Positions 52,673 through 62,646 of a stretch of DNA of 64,000 bases are shown in pieces (position 1 is the first letter of the stretch; every line of letters begins with the position of its first letter). Where the stretch lies: the NCBI RefSeq assembly GCF_018474005.1, contig NZ_JAHCSH010000002.1, forward strand, positions 434,001-498,000, given 5' to 3'. The notes under the pieces were generated by a model, which was given only the letters and a program-made list of their open reading frames with translations, made no database searches and was not told the origin of the DNA. This DNA comes from Curvibacter sp. CHRR-16. GTDB lineage: Bacteria > Pseudomonadota > Gammaproteobacteria > Burkholderiales > Burkholderiaceae_C. Made by a program: the position numbers and the translations under genes.

Positions 52673-52733
52673 GCTAACTCCCTGTTGACTAACCGATAGA
52701 CTTCTCATTCACCAATGAAGGTGTGACAAGTCA

Positions 52734-52760
52734 TTATCGACCTGCACCACCGCCACGTGA
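52734..52760 (-). promoter_or_regulatory. sigma-28 (FliA)-like promoter for the disrupted chemoreceptor
   Basis: On the minus strand TCACG (52760-52756), a 14-nt spacer and GTCGATAA (52741-52734) match TCAAG-N14-GCCGATA with one mismatch per box. It lies about 60 bp before the ATG at 52672. Confidence 0.5.
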
Positions 52761-52787
52761 AGCTAGAAAAATGTATCTTTTTCTTAT

Positions 52788-54215
52788 CTATTGCAAAGTT
52801 AGTCTTACACGTTGGAATACCGACCAGAACCGTGCGTCTTGCGTGGTCGCAAAGTTAATGCGCATCAGCGTACTGGGCGAGCGCTGGGCATGGAACAAGT
52901 TGCCCGGAGCGAGCAAGTAGCCCTCGTCCAACATGCGCTGGGCCAAGGCTTCGGTATCCACGCCGGTATCCACCCAGCCAAACATGCCAGCAGGCTCGGA
53001 CACGAAACGGCATCCATGCTGCACCGCCAGCTCCACCGTGCGCTTGCGGGCGGCATGCAGCAAGGAGCGCACGCGCTCGCTGTGGCGGCGCAAATGCCCC
53101 TGCTCCAGCGACCATGCCATGGCTCCCTCCATCAGACTGGGGGTGGTCAGGGCCGTCAGCAGCTTGGTGTCCACCAAGCGCTCCAGCAGCGCAGGAGGGG
53201 CGGCCATGAAACCCACGCGCCAGTTGGGTGCCAACACCTTGGCAAAGCCGCCTATATAGATAGTGCGCTGCAAGCCATCGAGGGCGCACAGGCGCGTGGC
53301 GTGTTCAGGGGCAAAGTGGCAGTAAGTGTCGTCTTCGAGGATGTGGAAGTCGTATTGCTCGGCCAACTGCAAAATGCGGTGCGCACTGGCCGGGCTGAGC
53401 GAGTAGCCCGTGGGGTTGTGCAGCACACTCACGCTGACAAACAGGCGCGGCTGGTGCTCTTGGCAATAGCGCTGCATCACCGCCAAATCGGGGCCCTGGG
53501 GGCCACGCGGCACAGGCAGCACGCGCATGCCCAGCGCTTGCAAACGGGCAAACTCCACCGTCCAGCCCGGCTCCTCCACCATCACCGGGTCACCCGCTCG
53601 CAACAGCGTTCGGCTGGCCACATCAAGCGCCTGCGTGGCACCCAAAGTGGTGACGATTTGTTCAGGCGCTGCCTGCACAGCCAGGCGTGCCAAATGCGCA
53701 CTGAGCGCGCGGCGCAAGGTCGGGTTCCCCGCCGGATCACCATATTGCAATGCCAAGCCTTTATCGGCCTGCACTGCACGGCGCAAGGCTGTGCCTAAAA
53801 AAGCGGTTTCCATCCAACTGGCAGGCAGCACCCCCATGCTGGGTTGGGGCAGGGTTTGGTGATCCACAAACATGCCACGTATCAGCGCTGTGGCATTGAC
53901 TGGGGCTGAAAGTCGCATGGAATGGGCTGAAGCTGCTACAGCTTCTATAGCATCCCCAGCTTTATCCATGCGCTCTACTGGCTGATTTCGCACGAAAAAC
54001 CCACGGTTGCGCAACGCCTCAACCAAGCCCTGAGCCAGCAACAAGTCATAAGCCGCCACGACCGTAGAGGGGCTCACTCCCTGTTGCTGCGCACACTGCC
54101 GCACCGAGGGCAAGCGCGTGCCCGGTGGCAGGAGGCGGTCGCGGATGCGCTGGGCCAAGGTGGCCGCCAGTTGCTCCACCAAACTTTGACCTGCGGCTTT
54201 GACGAGCTTGCTCAT
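52788..54215 (-). CDS. MocR/PdxR-type GntR regulator with aminotransferase domain
   Basis: A 475-residue regulator. N-terminal winged HTH of the GntR family (~10-78; RLPSVRQCAQQQGVSPSTVVAAYDLL) joined to a fold-type I PLP-binding domain (~115-470) with YIGGFAKVLAPNWRVGF carrying the likely PLP lysine, and LHNPTGYSL. Codons near 53930-53955 resemble the dispersed repeat. MocR proteins usually control adjacent transport or amino-acid genes; here it is next to ggt and an EamA/LysE/aminotransferase group. The effector could be PLP-linked amino compounds. Confidence 0.93.
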   Translation of the reverse strand: MSKLVKAAGQSLVEQLAATLAQRIRDRLLPPGTRLPSVRQCAQQQGVSPSTVVAAYDLLLAQGLVEALRNRGFFVRNQPVERMDKAGDAIEAVAASAHSMRLSAPVNATALIRGMFVDHQTLPQPSMGVLPASWMETAFLGTALRRAVQADKGLALQYGDPAGNPTLRRALSAHLARLAVQAAPEQIVTTLGATQALDVASRTLLRAGDPVMVEEPGWTVEFARLQALGMRVLPVPRGPQGPDLAVMQRYCQEHQPRLFVSVSVLHNPTGYSLSPASAHRILQLAEQYDFHILEDDTYCHFAPEHATRLCALDGLQRTIYIGGFAKVLAPNWRVGFMAAPPALLERLVDTKLLTALTTPSLMEGAMAWSLEQGHLRRHSERVRSLLHAARKRTVELAVQHGCRFVSEPAGMFGWVDTGVDTEALAQRMLDEGYLLAPGNLFHAQRSPSTLMRINFATTQDARFWSVFQRVRLTLQ

Positions 54216-54266
54216 GGGGCGTGCCCTTGCCGCTGCGGGGAATACTGCATGACGATTGCGCGCTGT

Positions 54267-56027
54267 TCAGAAACCCAGAGTACGTCCATCGGGGTTGCGC
54301 GGATCCGAAAATCCGTCAAAACCGTTGGGCCTGATTTGGATACTCTGGGTTCGCCCCATGGCAGGCTGCACGCTGATTTTCTGACCCTTGTCTTGCAAAA
54401 TTTTGAGGGTATCGGCCGACAGCCCCTTCTCAACCCGCAGCACATCAGGTGCCCACTGGTGGTGGATGCGCGGCGCAATAGCCGCCTCAGCCACATTCAT
54501 GTCATGGTCGATCACGTTGAGAATGGTCTGCAACGTGGTCGTGATGATGCGGCTACCACCCGGGCTGCCCGTCACCAAGAAAGGCTTGCCATCTTTGAGT
54601 ACAAAGGTGGGCGACATCGACGACAGCGGGCGCTTGTACGGGCCAACGGCATTGGCATCGCCTCCAATCAGGCCAAAAGCGTTGGGCACGCCCGGCTTGA
54701 CCGCAAAGTCATCCATCTCGTTGTTCAGGGTAATGCCGGTACCTGCGGCCACGATGCCACTGCCAAAGTTCAGGTTCAGTGTGTAGGTAGTCGCCACCAA
54801 GTTGCCATCCTTGTCGGCCACCGAGAAATGGGTGGTCTGATCGCTTTCATACGGTTGTGGCTGGCCGGGTTTGATATCGACCGATGGGGTGGCGCGATCG
54901 GGGTTGATTTTCTTGGCCAGTTCATCCGCATAGGCGCGTGAGGTCAGGCCTTTGACCGGAACTTTGGTGAAGTCGGGGTCACCCAAGTATTCCGAACGAT
55001 CGGCATACGCCAACCTCATGGCTTCAGCCATCAGGTGGATGGTCTGGGCACTGTCGGCACCATATTGTTTGAGTGGATAGCGCTCCAAAATGTTCATCAT
55101 CTGGATGATGTGCACACCGCCAGAGCTGGGCGGTGGCATCGACATCACTTGGTAGCCACGGTAGTTGCCCACGACAGGTTCGCGCTCTACGACTTTGTAG
55201 TTCTTGAGGTCTTCGGCGTTGATCAGGCCACCGTGCTTGTCCATTTCGGCCACGATCTTGTGGGCAATAGCCCCTTCATAGAAAGCTTTGGGGCCTTGCT
55301 TGGCAATCAGCCGCAGCGACTTGGCCAAATCCTTCTGAACCAGCATCTCCCCTTCCTGCAGCGGACGCCCTTGCTTGAAGAAAATAGCCTTGGAAGCCTC
55401 CCACTGCCCCAGGTGGTCGCGCTCGGCGGCCAGTATCTGTGCCAAGCTGCGGCTGACCGGATACCCCTTCTCGGCCAGCGCGATGGCGGGTTGCATCACC
55501 TGCGACAGTGTCATCGTGCCGTACCGAGACAGCGCATGCGACAGGCCAGCCACCGTGCCCGGCACACCAATGGCCAGATGGGTATAGAGCGAACGCCCTG
55601 GCACCACATTGCCCTTGTCGTCCAAATACATGTTGCGGGTGGCACGTTGTGGGGCCATTTCGCGAAAGTCCAAGGCCACATTTTTGCCAGTCTTGGCATC
55701 GTGGATCATCATGAACCCGCCGCCGCCAATATTGCCCGCATTGGGCAGCACCACGGCCAACGCAAAGCCCACGGCTACGCCTGCATCCACGGCATTGCCA
55801 CCGCGCTGGAGGATGTCTACGCCGACCTTGGAGGCCAGCGCTTGCTCGCTAGATACCATGCCATGGGTGCTATGCACCGGGCTGATGATGTCGTAAGACA
55901 AGTCGTACTTGACCACGGGTACGGTCGGCGGCGGCGTCTGGGCGCTAACTGGCAGCAAGGCCAAGCCAACGCATAAGGGAAGCAGCGCCATGGTGGCCGA
56001 CTTGCCAAAACCAATAAATCTCTGCAT
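54267..56027 (-). CDS. ggt: gamma-glutamyltransferase
   Basis: A 586-residue periplasmic enzyme that hydrolyses or transfers the gamma-glutamyl group of glutathione. Signal peptide to ~29 (VSA). Autoprocessing occurs before the Thr of TTHFSVADKDGN (~395), the nucleophile of the small subunit; large-subunit motifs NIGGGGFMM and ALDFREMAP are present, as are SSMSPTFVLKDGKP and GSPGGSRI near the end. AGGAG lies nine bases before ATG 56027. Length is normal. Confidence 0.97.
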   Translation of the reverse strand: MQRFIGFGKSATMALLPLCVGLALLPVSAQTPPPTVPVVKYDLSYDIISPVHSTHGMVSSEQALASKVGVDILQRGGNAVDAGVAVGFALAVVLPNAGNIGGGGFMMIHDAKTGKNVALDFREMAPQRATRNMYLDDKGNVVPGRSLYTHLAIGVPGTVAGLSHALSRYGTMTLSQVMQPAIALAEKGYPVSRSLAQILAAERDHLGQWEASKAIFFKQGRPLQEGEMLVQKDLAKSLRLIAKQGPKAFYEGAIAHKIVAEMDKHGGLINAEDLKNYKVVEREPVVGNYRGYQVMSMPPPSSGGVHIIQMMNILERYPLKQYGADSAQTIHLMAEAMRLAYADRSEYLGDPDFTKVPVKGLTSRAYADELAKKINPDRATPSVDIKPGQPQPYESDQTTHFSVADKDGNLVATTYTLNLNFGSGIVAAGTGITLNNEMDDFAVKPGVPNAFGLIGGDANAVGPYKRPLSSMSPTFVLKDGKPFLVTGSPGGSRIITTTLQTILNVIDHDMNVAEAAIAPRIHHQWAPDVLRVEKGLSADTLKILQDKGQKISVQPAMGRTQSIQIRPNGFDGFSDPRNPDGRTLGF

Positions 56028-56194
56028 CGAGAAAACTCCTAAAAATCCGGATGGGTTGTAAAAATCCATTGTGCTGGTAGACGAATCCCATCCTATGCAC
56101 ATTGCATGCCTGTGCAAGGGCCATCAGCGACAAGCTGCAACAGCCATGGACGCGCATGGAGCACCCTGCTCACTGTATGGACAAATGAAGCAAT

Positions 56195-56223
56195 ACAGTT
56201 TCATTTCTGTTTTATAAAACTGT
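56195..56223. promoter_or_regulatory. inverted repeat, candidate operator
   Basis: ACAGTTT (56195-56201) and AAACTGT (56217-56223) are perfect inverted repeats 15 bp apart, in an AT-rich segment 39 bp before the EamA gene. It could be the target of the nearby MocR regulator, although no match to a known site was checked. Confidence 0.4.
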
Positions 56224-56261
56224 ACCACTACTGTGCTGTTTCAACATCTACAGTGCATGGC

Positions 56262-57251
56262 ATGACAAGCCAAACGACCCCACTCCAACCGACAACACCC
56301 CTGGTGGCATCGACGCCTGCATCGCGGGAAACACTGGGGCTTTGGCTCGGTTTGGTGGGGGTTGCCCTGTTTGCCCTGACTGCCCCCATGACCCGCTTGG
56401 CGGCAGGCACCGAACAAGCCCCCACCATGTCAGCCTGGTTCATCGCCAGTGCCCGGGCGGTACTGGCTGGTGCTCTGTCCATTGTTTTCTTGCTGATCAC
56501 CCGCTCGCGCCTGCCCAGTGCGGCAGAGCGCAAGCCCTTGCTGTGGGCGGCGTTGGGCAGCGTGGTGGGTTTTCCGGTGCTGCTGGCCAGCGCTTTGCGC
56601 GTGGTCGATGCCAGCCACGCCGCCGTCATCACCGCTTTGCTGCCACTGGCCACAGCGGCCATGGCCGCATGGGTTATGGGGCAACGGGCACACTGGGGCT
56701 TTTGGCTGTGTGCTGTACTCGGCGCCGCTCTGGTGGTGGTCTATGCCTTGCACCGGGGACACGCCATGGGGCATGGCTTTAGCCTGTCACATGCCGACTG
56801 GTTGTTGCTGGGTGCCGTCCTCATGGGCAGCTTGGGTTACGTGCATGGCGCACGCATCACCCCCAGCTTGGGGGCCGAGCAGGTGATTTGCTGGATATGC
56901 GTGGCCGCGCTGCCGCTCACGGTGCCCGTCGCCATCCTCACGTGGCCCAGCCACAGCCTGCCCAGCAGCGCATGGTGGGGATTGGCCTACACAGGGGTGT
57001 TTTCCATGTGGGCAGGCTTTTTCGCTTGGTATCGTGGCTTGGCGCTGGGCGGCACGCTCAAGGTCAGCCAAGTACAGCTGCTCCAGCCGTTCTTCAGCAT
57101 CGTGGCCGCCATTCCCCTGTTGGGGGAAACCTTGGATGGCATCACCCTCGCTTTCGCTTTGGGCGTGGTGCTCACCGTATTCATCGGCAAACGCTTTACC
57201 CCCCAACACGCCCCAAGCCAATCGGCATCCACACGAAAGGACAACCCATGA
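56262..57251 (+). CDS. EamA/DMT-superfamily transporter
   Basis: A 329-residue inner-membrane protein with ten predicted helices in two EamA repeats (~25-165 and ~180-315). ATG 56262 starts a Thr/Pro-rich tail (TSQTTPLQPTTPL); the earlier frame opening is unsupported. Conserved region VDASHAAVITALLPLATA in repeat 1 and LKVSQVQLLQPFFSI in repeat 2. ATGA overlap with the LysE gene suggests an operon of two exporters and an aminotransferase. Confidence 0.9.
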   Translation: MTSQTTPLQPTTPLVASTPASRETLGLWLGLVGVALFALTAPMTRLAAGTEQAPTMSAWFIASARAVLAGALSIVFLLITRSRLPSAAERKPLLWAALGSVVGFPVLLASALRVVDASHAAVITALLPLATAAMAAWVMGQRAHWGFWLCAVLGAALVVVYALHRGHAMGHGFSLSHADWLLLGAVLMGSLGYVHGARITPSLGAEQVICWICVAALPLTVPVAILTWPSHSLPSSAWWGLAYTGVFSMWAGFFAWYRGLALGGTLKVSQVQLLQPFFSIVAAIPLLGETLDGITLAFALGVVLTVFIGKRFTPQHAPSQSASTRKDNP

Positions 57252-57880
57252 CACCGGATGTATTGCTCGCAGCAGGCCTGTTTATGGTGGCGAGTTCCAT
57301 CACCCCTGGCCCCAACAACACCATGCTGATGGCATCGGGTGTGAACTTTGGCTTCAAACGGTCGCTACGCCATTTGGCGGGCGTTAACCTTGGCTTTGGT
57401 TTCATGGTGCTGTGCGTGGGCTTGGGCCTGCACACCGTATTGCAGGATTGGCCAGCGCTCTATGACCTGCTGCGCGCCTTGGGCGGTGCCTACCTGCTGT
57501 GGATAGCCTACAAACTGGCGCGCTCAACTACACCTATTGCAGCCACCCCAACACCATCCGAAACGGCGTCTTGGAGTGCACCAGCATCAGCGCAACCCAT
57601 CGGCTTTTGGGAGGCTGCCGTTTTCCAATGGGTCAACCCCAAAGCATGGATGATGGCGGTCACTTGCATGAGCACCTACCTAGCACCCCAAGCCGAGGCC
57701 CTGCAAGTAGTGCTGCTGGCCGGCCTGTTTTTGCTGCTGGGCAGCCCCTGCAGCGTACTCTGGGTGGGCTTTGGAAAGGTGCTGCGGCACTGGCTGCAAC
57801 AACCTACACGGCAACGCTGGTTCAACCGGACGATGGCCGCCGCCTTGGTGCTGTCGCTCTACCCCATGCTCACCCCCTAG
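57248..57880 (+). CDS. LysE-family translocator
   Basis: A 210-residue six-helix exporter. Signature TPGPNNTMLMASGVNFG at ~residue 20 and VFQWVNPKAWMMAVTCM at ~128 are as in LysE/RhtB proteins. Its ATG overlaps the previous stop by four bases. Probably exports an amino acid; cotranscribed with EamA and followed, 96 bp on, by a PLP aminotransferase. Substrate unknown. Confidence 0.9.
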   Translation: MTPDVLLAAGLFMVASSITPGPNNTMLMASGVNFGFKRSLRHLAGVNLGFGFMVLCVGLGLHTVLQDWPALYDLLRALGGAYLLWIAYKLARSTTPIAATPTPSETASWSAPASAQPIGFWEAAVFQWVNPKAWMMAVTCMSTYLAPQAEALQVVLLAGLFLLLGSPCSVLWVGFGKVLRHWLQQPTRQRWFNRTMAAALVLSLYPMLTP

Positions 57881-57976
57881 AAGCCCTATGCAGCAACACC
57901 AACAGTGGTACAAACAGGCCACACTGAAAACCGCTTCTCGATCAAAACAACCACACAACTTCACTGGAAAAACACC

Positions 57977-59212
57977 ATGAGTCAATGGACTTTGGCGCAG
58001 CGCGCCCACAAGATGAACCCCTCGGTGATCCGCGAGATCCTCAAAGTCACCGAACGCCCCGGCATCATCAGCTTTGCGGGTGGACTGCCCTCTAGCAAAA
58101 CATTCCCAGCGGCTGAATTCAAAGCCGCTTGCGACTACGTGCTCACGCACGACGCCAGCTCGGCCTTGCAATACTCCGCCAGCGAAGGCTATGCCCCCCT
58201 GCGCGAACTGATCGCCCGCCAACTGGGCGAAACCAGTGCCGCTGCCGGCCTGCGCTGGGACGTGGATCCGGCCAGCATCCTCATCACCACCGGCTCACAA
58301 CAAGGCTTGGACTTGGTGGCCAAGGTGCTGGTCGATGCAGGCAGCCGCGTGCTGGTGGAGTCGCCCACTTACCTGGGGGCCATCCAAGCCTTTACGCCCA
58401 TGGAACCCACCATCGTGGGCGTGGACAGCGACGAGTACGGCGTGCTGCCCGATGGCACACCCGGCAGCTTGCGCCACCAAATCCTGAGCGGTGCGGACAA
58501 AGCCCGCTTCATGTACCTGCTGCCCAACTTCCAAAACCCCACTGGCCGCACCATGACCGAGGAACGCCGTGCCGCCGTATCGGCTCTGGCGGCCGAACAA
58601 GGCTTGCCGCTGCTGGAAGACAACCCATATGGCGACCTGTGGTTTGACCAAGCGCCCCCTGCCCCGCTGACAGCACGCAACCCCGAAGGCTGCTTGTACT
58701 TGGGCTCGTTCTCCAAGGTGCTGGCCCCCGGCCTGCGCTTGGGCTATATGGTGGCCCCCAAGGCCTTGATGCCCAAGCTGCTGCAAGCCAAGCAAGCAGC
58801 GGACTTGCACAGCCCCAGCTTCAACCAGCGCGCTGCCTACGAAGTGATGAAGGGCGACTTCTTGCCCGGCCACATCCAAAGCATCCGCGCCCTGTACAAA
58901 GCCCAGCGCGATGCCATGCTCGAATCGTTGGCAGAGCACTTCCCCAACGCGCAGCAAGACCCCGAACACAACCTGACGTGGAACCACCCCGATGGCGGCA
59001 TGTTCCTGTGGGCCCGCCTGCCCGCCGGCCTGAACGCTGTGGAGCTGCTGCCCAAGGCCGTGGATGCGGGTGTGGCCTACGTGCCTGGAGCGCCCTTCTT
59101 TGCCACCGGAGGCGACCCACGCAGCCTGCGCTTTTCTTTCGTCACCCCCAGCGTGGACGAAATCCGCCGCGGTGTGGCCGCCTTGGCGCAAGCCATCAAG
59201 CAAGCGCAGTAA
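57977..59212 (+). CDS. PLP-dependent aminotransferase, 2-aminoadipate/aromatic type
   Basis: A 411-residue fold-type I class I/II aminotransferase. N-terminus (NPSVIREILKVTERPGIISFAGGLPS) is typical of the LysN/AroT subgroup that uses 2-aminoadipate, leucine or aromatic amino acids. PLP-site motifs: ITTGSQQGLDLV (~97), NPTGRTMTEERR (~190) and the Schiff-base lysine in LGSFSKVLAPGLRLGY (~238). A short standard start (MSQWTLAQRAHKM) supports ATG 57977. Lies 16 bp before the GST gene. Confidence 0.9.
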   Translation: MSQWTLAQRAHKMNPSVIREILKVTERPGIISFAGGLPSSKTFPAAEFKAACDYVLTHDASSALQYSASEGYAPLRELIARQLGETSAAAGLRWDVDPASILITTGSQQGLDLVAKVLVDAGSRVLVESPTYLGAIQAFTPMEPTIVGVDSDEYGVLPDGTPGSLRHQILSGADKARFMYLLPNFQNPTGRTMTEERRAAVSALAAEQGLPLLEDNPYGDLWFDQAPPAPLTARNPEGCLYLGSFSKVLAPGLRLGYMVAPKALMPKLLQAKQAADLHSPSFNQRAAYEVMKGDFLPGHIQSIRALYKAQRDAMLESLAEHFPNAQQDPEHNLTWNHPDGGMFLWARLPAGLNAVELLPKAVDAGVAYVPGAPFFATGGDPRSLRFSFVTPSVDEIRRGVAALAQAIKQAQ

Positions 59213-59228
59213 AAACACAGGAGCTGCC

Positions 59229-59864
59229 ATGCCACATCTGTGGGGACGACTGACTTCCATCAACGTACGCAAAGTGGCATGGGCTGTCGGTGAGCTGGGG
59301 CTGGATCTGCCCCGCACCGATGCCGGGCGCGAGTTCGGGGTCGTTAACACCAGCGAGTACCAAGCCCTCAACCCCAATGCATTGGTACCCACCTTGCAAG
59401 ATGGCGATCTGGTGCTGTGGGAGAGCAATGTCATCGTGCGCTACCTGTGTGCCCGCTACGGCAATCTCCGAGGGCGCGACACTGGCTTGTACCCGCAGGA
59501 CTTGGCGCAACGCTTCGATGCCGAGCGCTGGATGGACTGGCAGCAAACCACCTTCAATCCAGCTGGGCGCGGTGCCTTCATGCAACTCATCCGCACGCCG
59601 CTGGAGCAGCGCCAGAGCGCCGTCATTGCCCAGTCGCAAGAGCAAACATACGCCCTGCTGGCGCAACTCGACGCCCACCTGCAAGAGCGTCTTTACCTGT
59701 GCGGAGAACGCTTCACCATGGCCGACATCCCACTGGGCTGCGAAATGCACCGCTGGTATGGCTTGCCTCTCGAACACCCGCGCTTTGCAGCCGTAGAGGC
59801 CTGGTTTGATCGCCTGCGCCAACGCCCTGCAGCCCACGCCATCCTGACCATGCCGCTGGGCTAA
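59229..59864 (+). CDS. glutathione S-transferase family protein
   Basis: A 211-residue GST. N-domain (~1-80) with LWGRLTSINVRKVAW at the active site (Ser/Thr region) and LVPTLQDGDLVLWESNVI with cis-Pro and the glutathione-binding Glu-Ser; C-domain (~90-205) with RFTMADIPLGCEMHRW. AGGAG precedes the ATG. It is cotranscribed after the aminotransferase, and a gamma-glutamyltransferase lies nearby, hinting at a glutathione-linked theme. Confidence 0.92.
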   Translation: MPHLWGRLTSINVRKVAWAVGELGLDLPRTDAGREFGVVNTSEYQALNPNALVPTLQDGDLVLWESNVIVRYLCARYGNLRGRDTGLYPQDLAQRFDAERWMDWQQTTFNPAGRGAFMQLIRTPLEQRQSAVIAQSQEQTYALLAQLDAHLQERLYLCGERFTMADIPLGCEMHRWYGLPLEHPRFAAVEAWFDRLRQRPAAHAILTMPLG

Positions 59865-59926
59865 GCCCACAGCAAACGCCCGCATCCATCACGACCTATA
59901 ACCTCACCCCCTCCCCCTCCCACACC

Positions 59927-60889
59927 ATGCCCCCACGCCAACGCCCCTTTGCCCAAGTCGATGTGTTCACCGCTACCCCCTATCTGGGCAATCCGCTGGC
60001 GGTGGTGCTCGATGGCACCGATCTGAGCGAGGCGCAGATGCGCCAGTTCGCTGCGTGGACGAATCTGAGCGAAACCACCTTTGTGCTGCCGCCCACCCCC
60101 GAAGGTGCGGCAGCGGGGGCGGACTACCGGGTGCGCATATTCACGCCCGAGAGCGAGCTGCCTTTCGCGGGCCACCCTACGCTGGGCACTTGCCATGCTT
60201 GGTTGCAAGCCGGTCACCAGCCGCGCCAACAGGGTGTGGTGGTGCAGGAGTGCGGGGTGGGCTTGGTCACTATTGGGCGGCGACAGGGCCACTGGGCGTT
60301 TGCAGCGCCCAGCTTGCGCCGCAGTGCGCCTGATGCGGCCTACCTGCAAGCCGTGCTACAAGCGCTGGGCGTGGCGAGTGCCCAGATGCAGGCGGTGCAA
60401 ATGCTGGACAACGGCCCGCATTGGCTGGGCCTCTTGCTCGACAACCCCGAGACCGTGCTGGCTTTGCAGCCCGACCACGCCGCACTGCGCGCCCTGCATG
60501 CGTTTGTCGGTGTCGCAGCCCTATACCCACACGAAGAGTCCAGCAGCCCCGGCTTGATTGGACGCAGCAACCGCGAGGCACGGGCCTTTGTGCAGCCCTC
60601 GGGCCAACGCCCTAGCGATGCACGTTCTGGCAACGCCGACTTGCCCCACTTGGAAGTGCGGGCCTTTGTGGGCGAAGTCGGGGTCTCGGAAGACCCGGTC
60701 ACGGGCAGCCTGAACGCCAGCCTGGCCCAATGGCTGATTGCCGACGGGCACCTGCCCGAACGCTACACCGCCGCCCAAGGCACTTGCCTGAACCGCGCAG
60801 GGCGCGTGTTCCTAGAGCGTGACCCCCATGGCCAAGTATGGGTGGGTGGGCACAGCGTGACCTGCATCCAAGGCACGGCATCGATTTAA
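59927..60889 (+). CDS. PhzF family isomerase-like protein
   Basis: A 320-residue protein of the PhzF/diaminopimelate-epimerase fold. The N-terminal QVDVFTATPYLGNPLAVVLDG and the ESELPFAGHPTLGTCHAW motif (~75-92) are diagnostic, as is GEVGVSEDPVTGSLNASLAQWL near residue 250. The catalytic Glu of PhzF is represented by the ETTFV region (~48). There are no phenazine genes nearby, so it is a general metabolic member. Confidence 0.93.
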   Translation: MPPRQRPFAQVDVFTATPYLGNPLAVVLDGTDLSEAQMRQFAAWTNLSETTFVLPPTPEGAAAGADYRVRIFTPESELPFAGHPTLGTCHAWLQAGHQPRQQGVVVQECGVGLVTIGRRQGHWAFAAPSLRRSAPDAAYLQAVLQALGVASAQMQAVQMLDNGPHWLGLLLDNPETVLALQPDHAALRALHAFVGVAALYPHEESSSPGLIGRSNREARAFVQPSGQRPSDARSGNADLPHLEVRAFVGEVGVSEDPVTGSLNASLAQWLIADGHLPERYTAAQGTCLNRAGRVFLERDPHGQVWVGGHSVTCIQGTASI

Positions 60890-61047
60890 AACATCTTAAA
60901 AAACATTTACGCAATCAAAACCGTTTTTGCACCAGCAATTAGCAACAGCGCATGAAACAATCCTGACACCCATACCATCTAGACACCCACTATGCTGGGC
61001 GCAAGGTGATTGATTCATTCTCTTTCCAGATTGGTTCAAGGCTTTCC

Positions 61048-62646
61048 ATGTTTCGCATTGCATCCCTCCATATCGCCAACCGCCTGCGGCTTTTGATTGC
61101 CAGCGCAGTGATAGGTTTACTGCTGCTGTTGGCGTTTTTCATGGTGTCCGAGCGCACCATGCTCATGCACGAGCGCCAAGTAGCCGTACGCCAAACCGTG
61201 GAAATTGCCCACGCGCTGGTAGCGCATTTCCACGCACAAGCCACCCAAGGCAAGATGAGCGAGGATGAAGCCAAGCAACGCGCCTTGCTGGCGTTGAAGT
61301 CGGTGCGTTACAGCGGCGCAGAATACATCTGGGTCAATGACATGCAGCCCAAAATGGTCATGCACCCCATCAAGCCAGAGCTCGATGGCAAAGACCTCAC
61401 GGAAAACAAAGACCCCACCGGCAAACGCGTGTTTGTCGAGTTCGTGAAAGCCGCCCAAAGCAGCACCGAGGGCGCCAGCGTGGCCTATATGTGGCCCAAG
61501 CCGGGCAACGACCAGCCGGTGCAAAAAGTATCGTTTGTCAAAGCGTTTGCCCCATGGGGATGGGTAATCGGCTCCGGTGTGTATGTGGACACGGTCAATG
61601 CCACCATCCTCAACCGCTCGATGCAAGCTGGTGTCGGCACCCTGTTGCTGGCAGTCCTGCTGCTGGCCATGGGGCTGCTGATTGGGCGCAGCATTCTTCG
61701 GCAACTGGGTGGCGAGCCAGGACAAGCCAATACCATCGTGCACCGCATGGCACAGGGTGATTTGAGTGTGGCCATTCCCTTGCAAGAGGGGGATGGCACC
61801 AGCTTGATGCATGGCATCAAAGCCATGCGCGACAGCATGGGCGGCATTGTGGCCCGCGTGCGCTCCGGTAGTGAGTCAGTAGCCACGGCAAGCGCCCAAA
61901 TAGCCCAAGGCAACCAAGACCTCAGTGCACGCACCGAAAACCAAGCCAGTTCACTGCAGCAAACCACCGCCTCCATGGACGCACTGGGCCACACGGTTCA
62001 GCAAAACGCTGAACATGCCCACCAAGCCAACCAGTTGGCGCAAAACGCCTCTACAGTGGCCGTGCAAGGGGGCGAGGTGGTGGCCCAAGTGGTGGACACG
62101 ATGAAGGGCATCAACGACAGTTCCAAGAAAATCGCCGACATCATCGGCGTCATCGACGGCATCGCCTTCCAAACCAATATCTTGGCCCTCAACGCTGCCG
62201 TAGAAGCCGCCCGAGCAGGGGAGCAAGGCCGAGGTTTTGCCGTAGTGGCCAGCGAAGTGCGCAGCTTGGCTGGACGCTCGGCCGAAGCCGCCAAACAAAT
62301 CAAAGCCCTGATTGACGACAGCGTGCAGCGCGTGGAGAAAGGCACTTCATTGGTTGACCAAGCGGGCAGCACCATGACCGAGGTGGTGGCCAGCATCCGC
62401 CGGGTTACCGATATCATGGGCGAGATCAGTTCTGCCAGCGTCGAGCAAAGTTCAGGCGTGGCACAAATAGGCTCTGCCATCACACTCATGGATCAAGCAA
62501 CACAACAAAACGCCGCCTTGGTGGAAGAAATGGCGGCCGCGGCTTCCAGCTTGCGCGCACAGGCCGATGAATTGGTGCGCACCGTGGCCGTATTCCAAAT
62601 CAGCGCCCACGATCACGCCCACGACCCAGTACGCCTGTTGCCATGA
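61048..62646 (+). CDS. methyl-accepting chemotaxis protein with sCache_2 sensor
   Basis: A 532-residue chemoreceptor. Helix 1 (~10-32), a periplasmic sCache_2 domain (~35-190; [20 protein letters not shown] and [14 protein letters not shown]), helix 2 (~195-217), HAMP and the signalling domain (~270-500) with the invariant [21 protein letters not shown] (split). No C-terminal pentapeptide. ATG 61048 follows AAGG; the GTG at 61006 has no RBS. Its stop overlaps the ATG of the CapA gene (ATGA). Confidence 0.94.
   Translation: MFRIASLHIANRLRLLIASAVIGLLLLLAFFMVSERTMLMHERQVAVRQTVEIAHALVAHFHAQATQGKMSEDEAKQRALLALKSVRYSGAEYIWVNDMQPKMVMHPIKPELDGKDLTENKDPTGKRVFVEFVKAAQSSTEGASVAYMWPKPGNDQPVQKVSFVKAFAPWGWVIGSGVYVDTVNATILNRSMQAGVGTLLLAVLLLAMGLLIGRSILRQLGGEPGQANTIVHRMAQGDLSVAIPLQEGDGTSLMHGIKAMRDSMGGIVARVRSGSESVATASAQIAQGNQDLSARTENQASSLQQTTASMDALGHTVQQNAEHAHQANQLAQNASTVAVQGGEVVAQVVDTMKGINDSSKKIADIIGVIDGIAFQTNILALNAAVEAARAGEQGRGFAVVASEVRSLAGRSAEAAKQIKALIDDSVQRVEKGTSLVDQAGSTMTEVVASIRRVTDIMGEISSASVEQSSGVAQIGSAITLMDQATQQNAALVEEMAAAASSLRAQADELVRTVAVFQISAHDHAHDPVRLLP

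Noticed and set aside
59927..60889. Phenazine biosynthesis cluster suggested by a PhzF homolog
   Set aside because: No phzA/B/C/D/E/G genes nearby; lone PhzF-like proteins are widespread.
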